From an uncultured Desulfuromonadales bacterium (GTDB lineage: Bacteria > Desulfobacterota > Desulfuromonadia > Desulfuromonadales > Geopsychrobacteraceae), in assembly GCA_945787295.1 (NCBI GenBank), contig CALZHQ010000020.1:1-55963 (forward strand): 55,963 bases of DNA, written 5' to 3'. The first letter of the stretch is position 1; each line of letters starts with the position of its first letter. This document shows, piece by piece, positions 16,494-26,022 of this stretch. The position numbers and the translations under genes are program-made. The notes below the pieces were generated by a model. The model was not told where the DNA came from. It saw only the letters and a program-made list of their open reading frames with translations, and made no database searches.

Positions 16494-18071
16494 GTGCAAA
16501 AGTCTCCAGAAACCAAATCCTCTTCCTTGGTTCAACTCGCGGAGCAAATCTATCAGGAGATTGCCCGGCAATTTCCCATCTGCTGTTCCAGTGACGAATT
16601 CTATTTTTTTCCACAAGTGATCGCTAATGACTCAACTCGTTGGGGCTGGGATGATTTCTCTGCTGACGCAATTGAACAATTTGTGGTCAAGGCGAATCAT
16701 TGGCGAGCAAAGCTCGAACTGCGACGTAACAAGGCCGCTGCCGCGCCAGAAAAGGTCGATGCTGAACTGCTGCTGGAGATGTTACAGACCTTGAGCGAGC
16801 AGTTAGTTGAGGTGGCTCCCCACAGCAGCCAACCGACCTTTCATCTGTCGATTGTTGTGGCCGGTCTGAGTGAAGCGCTGGAAAGCAGCGATCCGGGCGC
16901 CTGGCGGGAACGTATCGCCGGGCTACCTGCTTTCCTTCAGCGCGCCGGCGAAATTCTTGTCGCAGTCCCAGAGCTGTTCATGGTTCTTGGTGAGAAAATG
17001 TTGGCGGATTTAAGACCATGGTTAATGCGATCATTGGGGGCGGACAGTGAACACACAAACATAGAGGAGGCTTTGACAAAGTTGTCTTCAGCCTTGCAAC
17101 ACTGCCCGATCCGGAAAAGTTTTATCCTGCCTTTAGAGCTGTTCGAGCGTTTGCTCAGCACACATCTGGGTTGTGGTTGCCCTCTGGATAGCGCCGAGCA
17201 AGAACTCCGGAGCGAATATGCGGAAATGGAAGAAGTGCTGACTGCAGAAGCTGAGCGGTTGGTTCCCGGGCTGCCCTGGCAACAGGCAGAAAGTCATCTC
17301 CCATTTCAGGTCGCACCGGAAAACAAACTGCAGCAGCTTTATCAACCTGAACTGTTGCGTCTTGAAAAGCATGCCCGCACTGTAGGACTGATTCCGCCGC
17401 TGGCTGGTGGTTTGCAACCGGAACTGGCTGCCGTGCCAGAGAGTATGAGCGCTATCCGCGCGTCAGATGCCTACAGTGCCAGAGTCGGACACCCGGCCAG
17501 TGGGGGAATCTTCTATCTCTATGAGCATGGCATGGATCGGGCTGGCCCAGTTGGTCGGACCCTGGAGTATCGCATGACCGCCGCCCATGAAGCCTGGCCA
17601 GGTCATCACCTGCTCGATGTCTGCCGCTGGAATCTGCCAAGCGCGATCCGGCGGCCATTGGAGCGGCCGCTGTTTTACGAGGGCTGGGCCTGCTTTGCCG
17701 AACAGTTGATGGCGATAACCGGTTATTTCAATGGACCCTGGGACAGGTTCCTACTCGCCCGGCGACGGATAGAACGGGCGGCCCGCGGCTTGGTCGATAT
17801 CGGTCTGCAGAGTGGTCGTCTTAGGCTTGACGAAGCTGCCGAGTTGCTGGTGCGGGTCGGCTATGTGCCGCAGAAAGCTGCGGAGGTGGTGCCGAAGTAC
17901 GCACTGCGTCCCGGCTATCAAGTCTGCTACACTTTAGGTTTACGGCGAATGCTGCAGTTGCGTGAGCAGGCTGCGGAAATGGAAATTGGCATCTTTGCCC
18001 GGCAAGTGCTCACTCAGGGAGAGATCGGTTTTGCTGCATTTCAACAGGTCCTGGAGCGCAAAGGAGACTGA
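16494..18071 (+). CDS. DUF885 family putative metallopeptidase
   Basis: A 525-residue protein of the DUF885 family. The defining motif is HEAWPGHH at residues 365-372, a thermolysin-like HExxxGHH zinc site; a conserved FYEGWACFAEQL supplies the expected downstream Glu, and LRPGYQVCYTLG follows. Some DUF885 members are exported, but no signal peptide is visible here, so it is probably cytosolic. The GTG start is supported by CAGGAG. Its stop is 1 base from the next start (GTG 18073), so it is the first cistron of a coupled three-gene cassette with an ATP-grasp-like protein and a methyltransferase. Confidence 0.85.
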   Translation: MQKSPETKSSSLVQLAEQIYQEIARQFPICCSSDEFYFFPQVIANDSTRWGWDDFSADAIEQFVVKANHWRAKLELRRNKAAAAPEKVDAELLLEMLQTLSEQLVEVAPHSSQPTFHLSIVVAGLSEALESSDPGAWRERIAGLPAFLQRAGEILVAVPELFMVLGEKMLADLRPWLMRSLGADSEHTNIEEALTKLSSALQHCPIRKSFILPLELFERLLSTHLGCGCPLDSAEQELRSEYAEMEEVLTAEAERLVPGLPWQQAESHLPFQVAPENKLQQLYQPELLRLEKHARTVGLIPPLAGGLQPELAAVPESMSAIRASDAYSARVGHPASGGIFYLYEHGMDRAGPVGRTLEYRMTAAHEAWPGHHLLDVCRWNLPSAIRRPLERPLFYEGWACFAEQLMAITGYFNGPWDRFLLARRRIERAARGLVDIGLQSGRLRLDEAAELLVRVGYVPQKAAEVVPKYALRPGYQVCYTLGLRRMLQLREQAAEMEIGIFARQVLTQGEIGFAAFQQVLERKGD

Positions 18072-18072
18072 T

Positions 18073-19461
18073 GTGGATGGCTTTTGGGGATATCATTCAG
18101 AGTGGAATCTGGGCAGCCCGGGCGGCTGGGATTATCAACGCATCACCCAGGAGATCGGCAAGGCGGTCTGGGCGCGGGTAAACCGGTCAACCTCGATCGA
18201 CATCGAGATCGATTTCGATCATCCGTTGCTCTATCCGATCGATGGCTTTGTTAAGATGCTGGTGGCCAATCATCAGCGGCTTGCCGGCTCCAATTCGGGG
18301 CAGATCGCCGTGATCGCCGAAGAGGAAACCCTGGAAGATGTCACCGAGAACATCAATCTGGCCAAGCGGTTGAACAGCATCGATGGTCTTTCCAGCGCCT
18401 TGCTGGCCCCGCACGAACTTGAATTTCAGGATGGCAACGTCTGTTACCGGGGGGCACCGGTGTCGCTGGCCTTTGTCGATTTCAATACCGACGTACTGCT
18501 CGACCTGCACCGCAAGCAGAACCTCTCGCCGCTGCTGCAACTGGTTGCTGAGGGCCGGGTGGTCAACCCGCGCGGCACCGAGCCGATCAACGTCAAGAGT
18601 ATGTTTGAGCTGCTGACCTCGGCAGGCAAGGAGCGCTTCTCCGCCGAATCGGTCATGCGCACCCCTTGGACCCGCCGTTTTTTACCCGGGAGGACCCTCG
18701 GCCAGAATGGTGAGCAGATCGATGATCTGTATGAATGGACCCGGCGTAACTGGGAGAACCTGGTGCTCAAACCGGAGCGGGGCTACTCCGGTATCGGGGT
18801 GCGGGTCGGCGGGGTCAACCCGGACGCTGACGAGGCGATCAATCTGGCGTTGGACAAAGGGCTCTATATCGTGCAGCAGAAGATCCCGCTGCATCTCTGG
18901 GCGGAAGAATGTGTCAGCTACGAACAAGGTCGAGGCGTTTTTCTCGAAAGGGTGCAGACCGATTTCCGTTGCCTGTTCGGAGCCGATGGTCTGTACGGGT
19001 TCCTGGTTCGCTACGGTGGAGTGCCGACCAATGTCGGCAGTGGCGGCGGGGTCCAACCGCTGGCGATTCTCAAGTCGAACCTGCCGGTCGGTGAAGCGGT
19101 GAAACGGATCAATGACGCCATGCTGCAGATCGATGCCGATGAATTGCGCGACGTTCTGGACATGCAGCGGCAACTGGCGATCGACCATCGCTTTACCTAC
19201 CTGCTCGGGCCGATCAAAATGGCTTTGCGACCACGTTTGGTTACCCTTGATCACCTGCAGGCGTTAAAACGCTATACCGAAGCGGTCTGGAGCGATTGCC
19301 TGATTCTGGAGAAGATGTATCTGCAGGGAGCGCTCAAAGGGATGATCGATATCGAGCATGAGGAACTGACTATCTGCCAATCCCAACCCTGGGGCGGGGC
19401 GGCAGCGATCTTCGCCACTGACGGTCTGTTCAGTTTCGGTGCTCATCCGGAGGGACCATGA
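18073..19461 (+). CDS. Circularly permuted ATP-grasp-like protein, uncharacterised
   Basis: A 462-residue protein I cannot assign to a named enzyme. Residues about 230-245 read LVLKPERGYSGIGVRVGG, like the nucleotide-binding Lys and glycine-rich loop of ATP-grasp ligases. They are followed by YIVQQKIPL, then FRCLFGADGLYGFLVRYGG and PTNVGSGGGVQPLAIL, which match the metal/ATP part of circularly permuted ATP-grasps. This fold makes amide or peptide bonds via acyl phosphates. The start is GTG 18073, six bases after AAGGAG. Upstream in-frame sequence overlaps the DUF885 gene and is not used. The methyltransferase start overlaps its stop (ATGA). Confidence 0.7.
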   Translation: MDGFWGYHSEWNLGSPGGWDYQRITQEIGKAVWARVNRSTSIDIEIDFDHPLLYPIDGFVKMLVANHQRLAGSNSGQIAVIAEEETLEDVTENINLAKRLNSIDGLSSALLAPHELEFQDGNVCYRGAPVSLAFVDFNTDVLLDLHRKQNLSPLLQLVAEGRVVNPRGTEPINVKSMFELLTSAGKERFSAESVMRTPWTRRFLPGRTLGQNGEQIDDLYEWTRRNWENLVLKPERGYSGIGVRVGGVNPDADEAINLALDKGLYIVQQKIPLHLWAEECVSYEQGRGVFLERVQTDFRCLFGADGLYGFLVRYGGVPTNVGSGGGVQPLAILKSNLPVGEAVKRINDAMLQIDADELRDVLDMQRQLAIDHRFTYLLGPIKMALRPRLVTLDHLQALKRYTEAVWSDCLILEKMYLQGALKGMIDIEHEELTICQSQPWGGAAAIFATDGLFSFGAHPEGP

Positions 19462-20240
19462 GTTTTGAGGTGCAGCCTGACTGGTGGAAGTCGTTGTTTG
19501 ATGAGATTTACCTGCTGACCGATGCCCGTACCGTCGACGACGCTGAACTGACCCGCCGGGAAGTCGACATCCTCTGTAACCTGCTGCCGCTGCAAAAAAA
19601 TGACCGGATTCTCGACCTTTGCGGCGGGCAGGGGCGGCATAGCCTGGAGCTGGCCAGGCGCGGGTTTGTCGGTTGTACGGTGCTCGACTATTCACAGGTC
19701 TTGCTGGCAAGGGGGCAGTCTACGTCTGAGCAGAACGGTTGCCGGGTTGAGTTTATCCAGGGTGATGCTACCACCACCGGGCTGCCTCCGGCGAGCTACG
19801 ATCACGTCATGATTCTCGGCAATTCGCTCGGGTATCTGCCGGAGCACAGTGATGACCTGCAGATCCTGCGCGAAGCAGAGCGGCTGCTGTGCCCTGGTGG
19901 CTGGCTGCTGCTCGATGTCACCGATGGGATGGTGGTGCGGGAGCGTTTCAGTCCGAATGCCTGGCATGAAGTTGCCGATGATATTGTCGTCTGTCGGCAG
20001 CGGGTGCTGGATGATGCGGCGATCCGTTGCCGGGAGGTGGTGCTCTGCAAGGAGCAGGGTCTGCTGCGCGATCAGACTTATGCGATCCGCACCTATGGTG
20101 CCGAACGGCTGGAACATCTGGTCAGCGAGGCCGGATTTGTTGCTATCAGCGTGCAGAAAGGCTTTGCCAGCAGCGAGTTGAAAGGGGATTACGGGTTTAT
20201 GAATCACCGCCTGCTGGTTCTTTGCCGCAAGCGCCAATAG
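19458..20240 (+). CDS. Class I SAM-dependent methyltransferase (cassette third gene)
   Basis: A 260-residue Rossmann-fold methyltransferase. Motif I is ILDLCGGQGRHSLELARRG, the acidic residue after beta-2 is in VLDYS, motif II-like FIQGDATT and post-motif LLCPGGWLLLDV are present. Substrate unknown. The ATG overlaps the stop of the ATP-grasp-like gene by 4 bases, indicating translational coupling; this suggests the methyltransferase acts on the ligase product or its substrate. It overlaps the convergent membrane-protein gene by 37 bases. Confidence 0.88.
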   Translation: MSFEVQPDWWKSLFDEIYLLTDARTVDDAELTRREVDILCNLLPLQKNDRILDLCGGQGRHSLELARRGFVGCTVLDYSQVLLARGQSTSEQNGCRVEFIQGDATTTGLPPASYDHVMILGNSLGYLPEHSDDLQILREAERLLCPGGWLLLDVTDGMVVRERFSPNAWHEVADDIVVCRQRVLDDAAIRCREVVLCKEQGLLRDQTYAIRTYGAERLEHLVSEAGFVAISVQKGFASSELKGDYGFMNHRLLVLCRKRQ

Positions 20241-21067
20241 CGGATGGTGTACCAGAGCAGCATGAACAGGGCAATCAGCGGCAGCGCCGGAATAAACAGA
20301 CCGGTTAGCTGGGCGAGCATGATGGCTGCAAACAGCGCCAGTACCGAAACCGGCAGGTAGCGGCCGATGCGGCCTTGTTTGGCCAGCGTCTCCCCCGCGG
20401 TTCCGAGCAGATTATCTTGCACTTTATGGCGCTGGGCGACCATTGCGAAGAAGGCCACCATAATCCAGTCCGAGATGCCGAACACCGGAGCCAATCCCGC
20501 CGGGCCGGGAAAGGCCAGTTTGACCAGAACCATATCGATTAATGGCGGCGGACCTTCGGGGGCCAGGTAATAGTTTTTTATCTGCTGGGAAAATACGGCC
20601 GTCGGTCCGTGGCTCCAGCTGGCAACGTCGGCCAGGGTCATCACCAGGCAGATCGGCAGCACCTCCCACAGGTGCTTAACATACCTGGCCAGCGCTGCTC
20701 CGACCAGAGTTGCCACCAACAGCAGCAGCCCCGATTTGAGCACGGTCAGTAACGGCTGCCAGTTCAAAGCCAGCGGCAACTGATTAAGCAGCCAGACGGC
20801 CGCCGCCAGGATCACTCCCCAGAAGAGATAGAAACTGCGGGTGCGTTCTTCGGGCCGGAACAGCAGCGCTGGTAAGAACAGCTGTGCCGCCGCAAACAGT
20901 TGCAGGGCCATAAATCCGGCGGACCACCAGGGGTGTGTCCTGTCGGCCAGGCTGCCGAGCGACCAGAGGCCGTATATGGCGCCGCTCCATAACAGGTGGC
21001 AGCTGGCCAGCAGGTAGATCAGGCGGCGGTTCGGTTTGCTGAAGGTGGTGAACGGATGGAGTGACAT
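20204..21067 (-). CDS. Multi-pass membrane protein with presenilin-like aspartates
   Basis: A 287-residue protein with about eight or nine hydrophobic helices. Three motifs are spaced as in intramembrane aspartyl proteases: an Asp in a helix (LADVASW, D147), an Asp in FGISDWIMVAFF (D200, in place of the GxGD helix), and PALPL (260-264), like the PAL motif of presenilins and signal-peptide peptidases. The Gly of GxGD is replaced by Ile-Ser here, so the assignment is a hypothesis. The start ATG 21067 is preferred over a TTG at 21103, which would add a hydrophilic tail. No strong ribosome binding site is visible. Confidence 0.6.
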   Translation of the reverse strand: MSLHPFTTFSKPNRRLIYLLASCHLLWSGAIYGLWSLGSLADRTHPWWSAGFMALQLFAAAQLFLPALLFRPEERTRSFYLFWGVILAAAVWLLNQLPLALNWQPLLTVLKSGLLLLVATLVGAALARYVKHLWEVLPICLVMTLADVASWSHGPTAVFSQQIKNYYLAPEGPPPLIDMVLVKLAFPGPAGLAPVFGISDWIMVAFFAMVAQRHKVQDNLLGTAGETLAKQGRIGRYLPVSVLALFAAIMLAQLTGLFIPALPLIALFMLLWYTIRYWRLRQRTSRR

Positions 21068-21201
21068 GGCCGCTATTATGCCTTGCTTTGTGCTGCGGCA
21101 CAAAAGTGAAAAAGCCCATCGGTGACTTTTTCTTGCTCTTGTGACGTGTTACCGTGCCTGGCTTGTGTGCTGCGCTAATTGACAGGGAGCGGAACAGGAC
21201 G

Positions 21202-21471
21202 ATGAGCTGGCAGGTTTACATGATCCATTGCTCGGATAATTCACTTTATACCGGTATTACCACTGATATTAAGCGCCGCTATGCCCAGCACGCTGCCGGG
21301 ACAGGAGCCAAGTATTTCCGGGGTCGCGCACCGCGCCGAATTGTTTACCTGGAAGATGGGCATGATCGGAGCAGTGCCAGCCGGCGGGAAAGAGAGATAA
21401 AAATGATGTCGGCGCAGGCAAAGCGAGCTTTGCTTGGTTCCCCAGTCAATCAATTGTCCGGCTCAAAATAA
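21202..21471 (+). CDS. GIY-YIG nuclease-like protein (YhbQ/UPF0213 family)
   Basis: An 89-residue single GIY-YIG domain: VYMIHCSDNSLYTGITTDI (the GIY-YIG pair is replaced by VYM…YTG), KRRYAQHAAGTGAKYFRGR with the catalytic-type Arg/His, and the C-terminal RREREIKMMSAQAKRALL helix. These small proteins are predicted DNA nucleases of repair; in vivo role uncertain. The ATG at 21202 has GGAGCGGAACAG upstream. Divergent from the membrane-protein gene. Confidence 0.9.
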   Translation: MSWQVYMIHCSDNSLYTGITTDIKRRYAQHAAGTGAKYFRGRAPRRIVYLEDGHDRSSASRREREIKMMSAQAKRALLGSPVNQLSGSK

Positions 21472-21486
21472 GTAACTCTCCGCTCA

Positions 21487-23179
21487 TCATAGTGGCCAGA
21501 AGATGAGGATCATCGGGATACCGACGATGATCACCAGAAGCTCCAGCGGCAGCCCCATCCGCCAGTAATCACCGAATTTATAGCCACCTGGGCCCATGAT
21601 GATGGTATTGTTTTTATGGCCGATAGGTGTCAAAAACGCGCAGGATGCAGCCACGGCAACCGCCATCAGAAAAGCATCCGGGTTGGCATCGAGTCGATTG
21701 GCGATATCGACGCCGATTGGCGCGGCAATCAGTGCTGTGGCCACGTTGTTCAGTACGTCCGAGAGGGTCATGGTGACCAGCATCAGGATGGTCAACACCG
21801 CAACGGTCGGCATGCCGGTTGTCCAATCAACGATCAGATTTGCCACCAGGTTGGTCCCGCCGCTGCTTTCGAGGGCGGCACCGATCGGGATCATCGAGCC
21901 GAGCAATACAATAACCGGCCATTCAACCGAATCGTAGACCTGCGAGAGCGGGACAATTTTCAGGGCAATGTAGGCAACCACGACTGCGGCGAGCGCCAAT
22001 GGCAGGTAGACCAGGCCGATACTGGCACAGAAAATTGCCGCAACAAAAATGGCTACGGCCGTCCAGGCTTTGCTGCGCTGAGTAATTTCGAAGCCACGTT
22101 CGGCCAGCGGCAGGCAACCGAGCCAGTCGATCACATCCGGCAGCTGAGCTTCAGGTCCGAGCAGCAGCAGGATGTCACCTGCCATGATCTGTTCTTTGCG
22201 CAGCTGTTCACGGATGCGCTTTCCTTTCCGCGAGATCCCGAGCAGCGTCACGTTGCGGCGGTAAAGCAACCGCACCTCCATTGCCGTGCGGCCTTCGATC
22301 ATCGCCCCTTTGGGAACAACAACTTCGGATGGCATCGGGGCGCCCTTCGAGTATTACCAGGTCGTTTTTGCGCAGAACCTGCTGGCGTGCGGAGCCGGGC
22401 AGTCGTTTGCCACGCCGTACCAGACCAAGGATGTTGATATCGCTCTCTTCGGCAAAGGGGTCAAGCTCTTTGAGTGCCAACCCCACCGCAGGCGATTCAT
22501 CCGGCACTTTAGCGTTGGAAATATAATCCTGAATATCAGCAAGCTCTTTTAACGTATCGTGTTTCCTGCGCTCAAGCGGGATCAGCCGCCAGCCGACATA
22601 AGAGATATAAAGCACACCGATGATTGCCACTACCAGTCCGACCGGTGCGAAGTCAAACATACCGTACGGTTCGCCAAGGGCTGTTTCGCGGAATGTGGCA
22701 ATGACAATATTGGGTGGTGTGCCGATCAGGGTCACCATGCCGCCCAGGATCGAAGCAAAGGAGAGCGGCATCAAGCTCAGCGCCGGACTCCGTTTGGCCC
22801 GCTGGGCCGCCTGCATGTCGACCGGCATCAGCAGGGCCAGGGCGGCAACGTTGTTCATGATGCTGGAAAGGGCCGCTGAGATCGCCGCCATCACGCCGAT
22901 ATGTTTCTGTAGACTGCGCGACGAGTCAACGACCTGGCGGGCCAGCATTTCAATGGCACCCGAGCGGGACAGGCCACGACTGACGATCAGCACCAGAGCA
23001 ATAATAATCACTGCCGGGTGGCCGAAACCGGAAAAAACCTGCTCCTTTGGAATAACCCCGGCCAAAAACGCGATGACCAGAGCGGCAAACGCCGTCACGT
23101 CGTAACGCACTTTGCCCCAGATGAGAAATATAAATATCAGTGTTACCAGGGTAAACAGGATGGCTTGGTCAGTGGTCAT
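21487..23179 (-). pseudogene. SLC13-family permease with RCK_C domains, split by a frame break near 22320-22340
   Basis: Two adjacent frames make one protein of about 560 residues. The first (23179-22208) has the N-terminal transporter helices (IMNNVAALALLMPV, LIGTPPNIVIATF) and one TrkA_C/RCK_C domain up to LVILEGRPDA. The second (22335-21487) resumes with SEVVVPKGAMIEGRTA, a second RCK_C domain, and the C-terminal helices (SDVLNNVATALIAAPIG, FLTPIGHKNNTIIMGP). The end of RCK_C 1 (about 15-25 residues) seems missing at the junction, suggesting a small out-of-frame deletion rather than a single-base error. The second frame has its own ATG (22335), but half a transporter is unlikely to work. 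Members carry di-/tricarboxylates or sulfate with Na+. Confidence 0.8.
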
Positions 23180-23190
23180 AGTTACAAATT

Positions 23191-23862
23191 CTAGCAGATG
23201 AGAGTGAAAGACGCTGGCCGATTGTCCTTTTGTGACTTGCGGAGAAAGATCACATCACTTTCTACAAAGCTGAGTTCGGCGTCGAAGCGCTGCGCCAGGT
23301 ATTCGAAGGTGCTGTGACTGTAGAAGCAGATATGCGTCAGATCACGAATGTAGTGCCAGCTGCTGAACGCTTGCTTGTCGCGCACCAGCTTGGTCATGAT
23401 TCCCAGCCGCCCCCCCTTTTTCAGCAGCGCAAAGAGTGTTGAGAATTCCTTATCCGGATTATGCAGATGCTCCACCACTTCGGTGGCACAGATAAAGTCG
23501 TAGCTCTTGGTGAACACCTGCCGATTGTTGTGGTAGTGAGGGTCGAAGAGATCGACCCGATGCCCTTGCTCTTCCAGGAGGGCCGACAGCGCCGGACCCG
23601 GACCGCAGCCAAAGTCCAAACCTGTTTTGTTGGGGGCAAGCTTTTTAACGAGTGGTTCTGTGAGGCGGGATAAAAAACGTCGGTAGCCTGGATCGTGCGC
23701 ATCATTTTCATGCAGGTCGTAAGTGGCTTTTTCCTCTGCACGAGTCAGCCAATACTCTTGCGGGACAAATACCAGCTGGCAATGCGTGCATTGCAGATAG
23801 CGTCTGTTCTTGTCAGTAAAGAAGGGTTTGCTATTATGGATGCAGAGAGGGCAGGTGGGCAT
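23191..23862 (-). CDS. SAM methyltransferase with N-terminal zinc ribbon
   Basis: A 223-residue protein. Residues 4-29 hold CPLC…CTHC, a zinc ribbon. The Rossmann domain has motif I LDFGCGPGPALSALLEEQG, the acidic VDLFDPHY, and ICATEVVEHLHNPDKEF, typical of UbiG/Methyltransf_11 enzymes. The target is unknown; a zinc ribbon suggests RNA, protein or ring-shaped substrates. Its start follows the end of the APH-like kinase gene by only 2 bases, so they form an operon, which continues 11 bases from the split permease. Confidence 0.88.
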   Translation of the reverse strand: MPTCPLCIHNSKPFFTDKNRRYLQCTHCQLVFVPQEYWLTRAEEKATYDLHENDAHDPGYRRFLSRLTEPLVKKLAPNKTGLDFGCGPGPALSALLEEQGHRVDLFDPHYHNNRQVFTKSYDFICATEVVEHLHNPDKEFSTLFALLKKGGRLGIMTKLVRDKQAFSSWHYIRDLTHICFYSHSTFEYLAQRFDAELSFVESDVIFLRKSQKDNRPASFTLIC

Positions 23863-23864
23863 TG

Positions 23865-24848
23865 TCAGCTCTGCCTCGCCAGTTGGCGAACCACCTCACG
23901 GGCCATTTTTTCGCTGTAGGCGTTCAGTTTCCAGTGGCCGGGACTCCAGCCTTTCAGGAAACGGTGGAAGTCGGTCCAGGCGACCGGGAACAGCTCGCGC
24001 CAATTCTCTTCCACGGCGATTGCATCGACAGAGGGCTGGAGTCTTGCCAGGGCCTCTTTGAGAGCGCAGAAGTAGCTGTCGAGCAACCAGGGCTCAAGCT
24101 GTTCACACTCCGCATCGCTCAAGCAGCTGCCGATGAAATAGGCAACATCCTTCATGCCGCAACCACCACCGACATACTGGAAATCGACCGCTGCAACCTG
24201 AGCGCCAGTCGGAGAAAAACAGAAGTTTGCCAGTTTGGCATCGCCATGAACCAGGGTCTGATAGGGACTGTCGTTCAGTCTTTGATCTATGGCTGAAGCC
24301 GCTTTTTTCAGTGACAGGTCGCTGAGTGCTGCCAGTTCATCCGGGCGGGTGTCCAGGTGCCAGTACGTTCCATGGGGCCACAAGCCGTTCGGGGCGCAAC
24401 CTAGAAAGGTGGCGTGAAAGTTGGCCAGCCAGTGCAGGCAGGCGACGATTTCAGTTTCGACGATCGACTCTCTGCGCTCAGAGAATCCGGCCTCGTCAAG
24501 GTCTTCAAGGACGATCAGGGTTTCATCATCCCGTGATTCGATGGCCAGGCAGGCTGGAACCGGGCACGCCTCACCACAGTGGCTGCTCCAGTTGGCGTAC
24601 CAATCCATTTCCACTGCATAGGAACGTAACTTGCGCAGGTGCGAGCGTTCGCTATCCCAGCCGCGGGGGTGATGGCGCAGGTCAGGAAAATGGACATGCT
24701 TAACCACAACCCGTTCCCTCTCGGCGTCGGTCAATTGGTAGCGTTGAATAGCGCCATAGCCGCTCCAGAGTTCCTGAATCACTTCGAGCAATAGAATTTT
24801 ACGGGCGCCGGCGGCTTGGCGGATGATTTCAGGGAAATCTTTGTGCAT
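23865..24848 (-). CDS. Aminoglycoside-phosphotransferase/choline-kinase-like protein
   Basis: A 327-residue member of the APH/ecdysteroid-kinase-like fold, which phosphorylates small-molecule hydroxyls. Visible: VVVKHV (ATP Lys), an [12 protein letters not shown] hinge, the catalytic loop [12 protein letters not shown] and the metal-binding VDFQYVGGG. Homologues have diverse substrates, so resistance is not implied. The gene leads an operon with the zinc-ribbon methyltransferase, suggesting a shared small-molecule pathway. Start ATG 24848. Confidence 0.85.
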   Translation of the reverse strand: MHKDFPEIIRQAAGARKILLLEVIQELWSGYGAIQRYQLTDAERERVVVKHVHFPDLRHHPRGWDSERSHLRKLRSYAVEMDWYANWSSHCGEACPVPACLAIESRDDETLIVLEDLDEAGFSERRESIVETEIVACLHWLANFHATFLGCAPNGLWPHGTYWHLDTRPDELAALSDLSLKKAASAIDQRLNDSPYQTLVHGDAKLANFCFSPTGAQVAAVDFQYVGGGCGMKDVAYFIGSCLSDAECEQLEPWLLDSYFCALKEALARLQPSVDAIAVEENWRELFPVAWTDFHRFLKGWSPGHWKLNAYSEKMAREVVRQLARQS

Positions 24849-25248
24849 GGTTTGTCTGGTTTACAGGATGTGTGCTGTGAGGTCAACCTTGCTCTGCCGC
24901 AGCAATGCAGAACAACAGCTTTGGAATCGCGAAGTCAGCTTTGCGGGGCTTTGACAAGTTCATCATAATTGGCCTGGCTGGGCTGTCCCGGGGATAAGGA
25001 GACAGTCGCATATTTATTAGGCGCTATCTTTAAGACCGGGAAAGGTGTATGTTTAGGGAACTCTGTTGACACCAGTTCCTTTCTCAACCACCGCCACCCA
25101 TTCAGCTGTCTGGAGATGTACGATCAGGATTGAAACGGGCTGTTTCGCTGTCTTTCGAGTATTAATAATTGTCAAGCCTGACCCTTTTATTCCAGCTGTC
25201 TCCCTGGGCTTTAGCGGACATATCTTGGCTCAATAATGGGAGTTTATT
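24849..25248. other. Intergenic region between divergent genes
   Basis: A 400-base region between the kinase (-) and the CxxC protein (+). I find no gene. A GAGTATTAATAATTG stretch around 25160 may be a -10 region. The phrase AAGCCTGACCCTTTTA (about 25170-25186) resembles part of the GGGTCAGGC-type interspersed repeats. No confident operator is seen. Confidence 0.4.
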
Positions 25249-25653
25249 ATGTCGGAAACTATCCTGTCCCCTGGCGATCCGATACAGGCTCGTTGCACGA
25301 AATGTAAAGAGAATACCGATTCCATAGTCGTCAGCATTGCCGACAGTGTCCCCGAAAAGGTGCAATGCGGTATCTGCAGCCGCAAGCATAAGTATCGGCC
25401 TCCTATCGAAGCGAAAAAGACTGCGACCAAGCGGGTTCCGATTCAGATCGAAAATGAGCGGAAACAGTGGAAGACCCTTCTCGCAAACGTCGACAGTGCC
25501 AAGGCGACCGAATATTCGATGACCGCTGCATATAAGGTTAAAACGGTGATCAATCACCCGACGTTCGGCCTTGGGCTGGTGCAGCGCTTCGCCGGACCGC
25601 AGAAGGTCGAGGTCCTTTTTGAAGCCGGCAAGAAAACAATGCGCTGTAAATAA
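25249..25653 (+). CDS. Small zinc-ribbon protein with basic C-terminal domain (134 aa)
   Basis: A 134-residue protein of a conserved-hypothetical family I recall in Geobacter-like bacteria. The N-terminal zinc ribbon has CTKC and CGIC pairs (residues 16-44). A Lys/Arg-rich linker follows, and then a beta-rich domain with the phrase HPTFGLGLVQRFAGPQKVEVLFEAGKK near the C-terminus. Function unknown; nucleic-acid binding is an inference from the ribbon and basic region. GGGAGTTTATT precedes the ATG. Confidence 0.75.
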   Translation: MSETILSPGDPIQARCTKCKENTDSIVVSIADSVPEKVQCGICSRKHKYRPPIEAKKTATKRVPIQIENERKQWKTLLANVDSAKATEYSMTAAYKVKTVINHPTFGLGLVQRFAGPQKVEVLFEAGKKTMRCK

Positions 25654-25711
25654 GCGGCCTCTTAAGATTGTGCTTTAGGGGTGTTGGTTAACTTGATGAA
25701 AAGAGAAATTG

Positions 25712-25924
25712 ATGAGCATTTGCGAACAATGTGACGAGCAAACGAGTAAAAGCAGCAAGAGCAAGCCACATGAACAATTGGTCAAGCTTGGTGAGCCGCG
25801 AATCTATAAAGGCGTTAAACCAAGAGGGTTTGAAGAGCAGGATTATCAGTGTCAGAACTGTACGGCGAAATTTACCCAAAGCACCAACAAAAATGATCTC
25901 GCCTGGACCCTCTGGCAGGGCTGA
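25712..25924 (+). CDS. Small CxxC protein (70 aa), unknown
   Basis: A 70-residue product with two CxxC pairs (CEQC at 4-7 and CQNC near the middle), a small zinc ribbon. The linker is Lys/Ser-rich. The ATG at 25712 has AAAAGAGAAATTG upstream. It follows the 134-aa zinc-ribbon gene by 58 bases on the same strand and could be in the same operon. Family not recognised. Confidence 0.65.
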   Translation: MSICEQCDEQTSKSSKSKPHEQLVKLGEPRIYKGVKPRGFEEQDYQCQNCTAKFTQSTNKNDLAWTLWQG

Positions 25925-26022
25925 GATCAAGGTTTACTAGCAAGAGGCAGGAGGTTCGGGTGCTGAGCAGCCCTTATTCTCCCTGCCTCTGAATACTTTC
26001 AATGGAGATGCCGCGGAGATGG

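Noticed and set aside
17962..18072. 37-codon extension of the ATP-grasp-like protein
   Set aside because: Overlaps the conserved end of the DUF885 gene. GTG 18073 has an ideal ribosome binding site.
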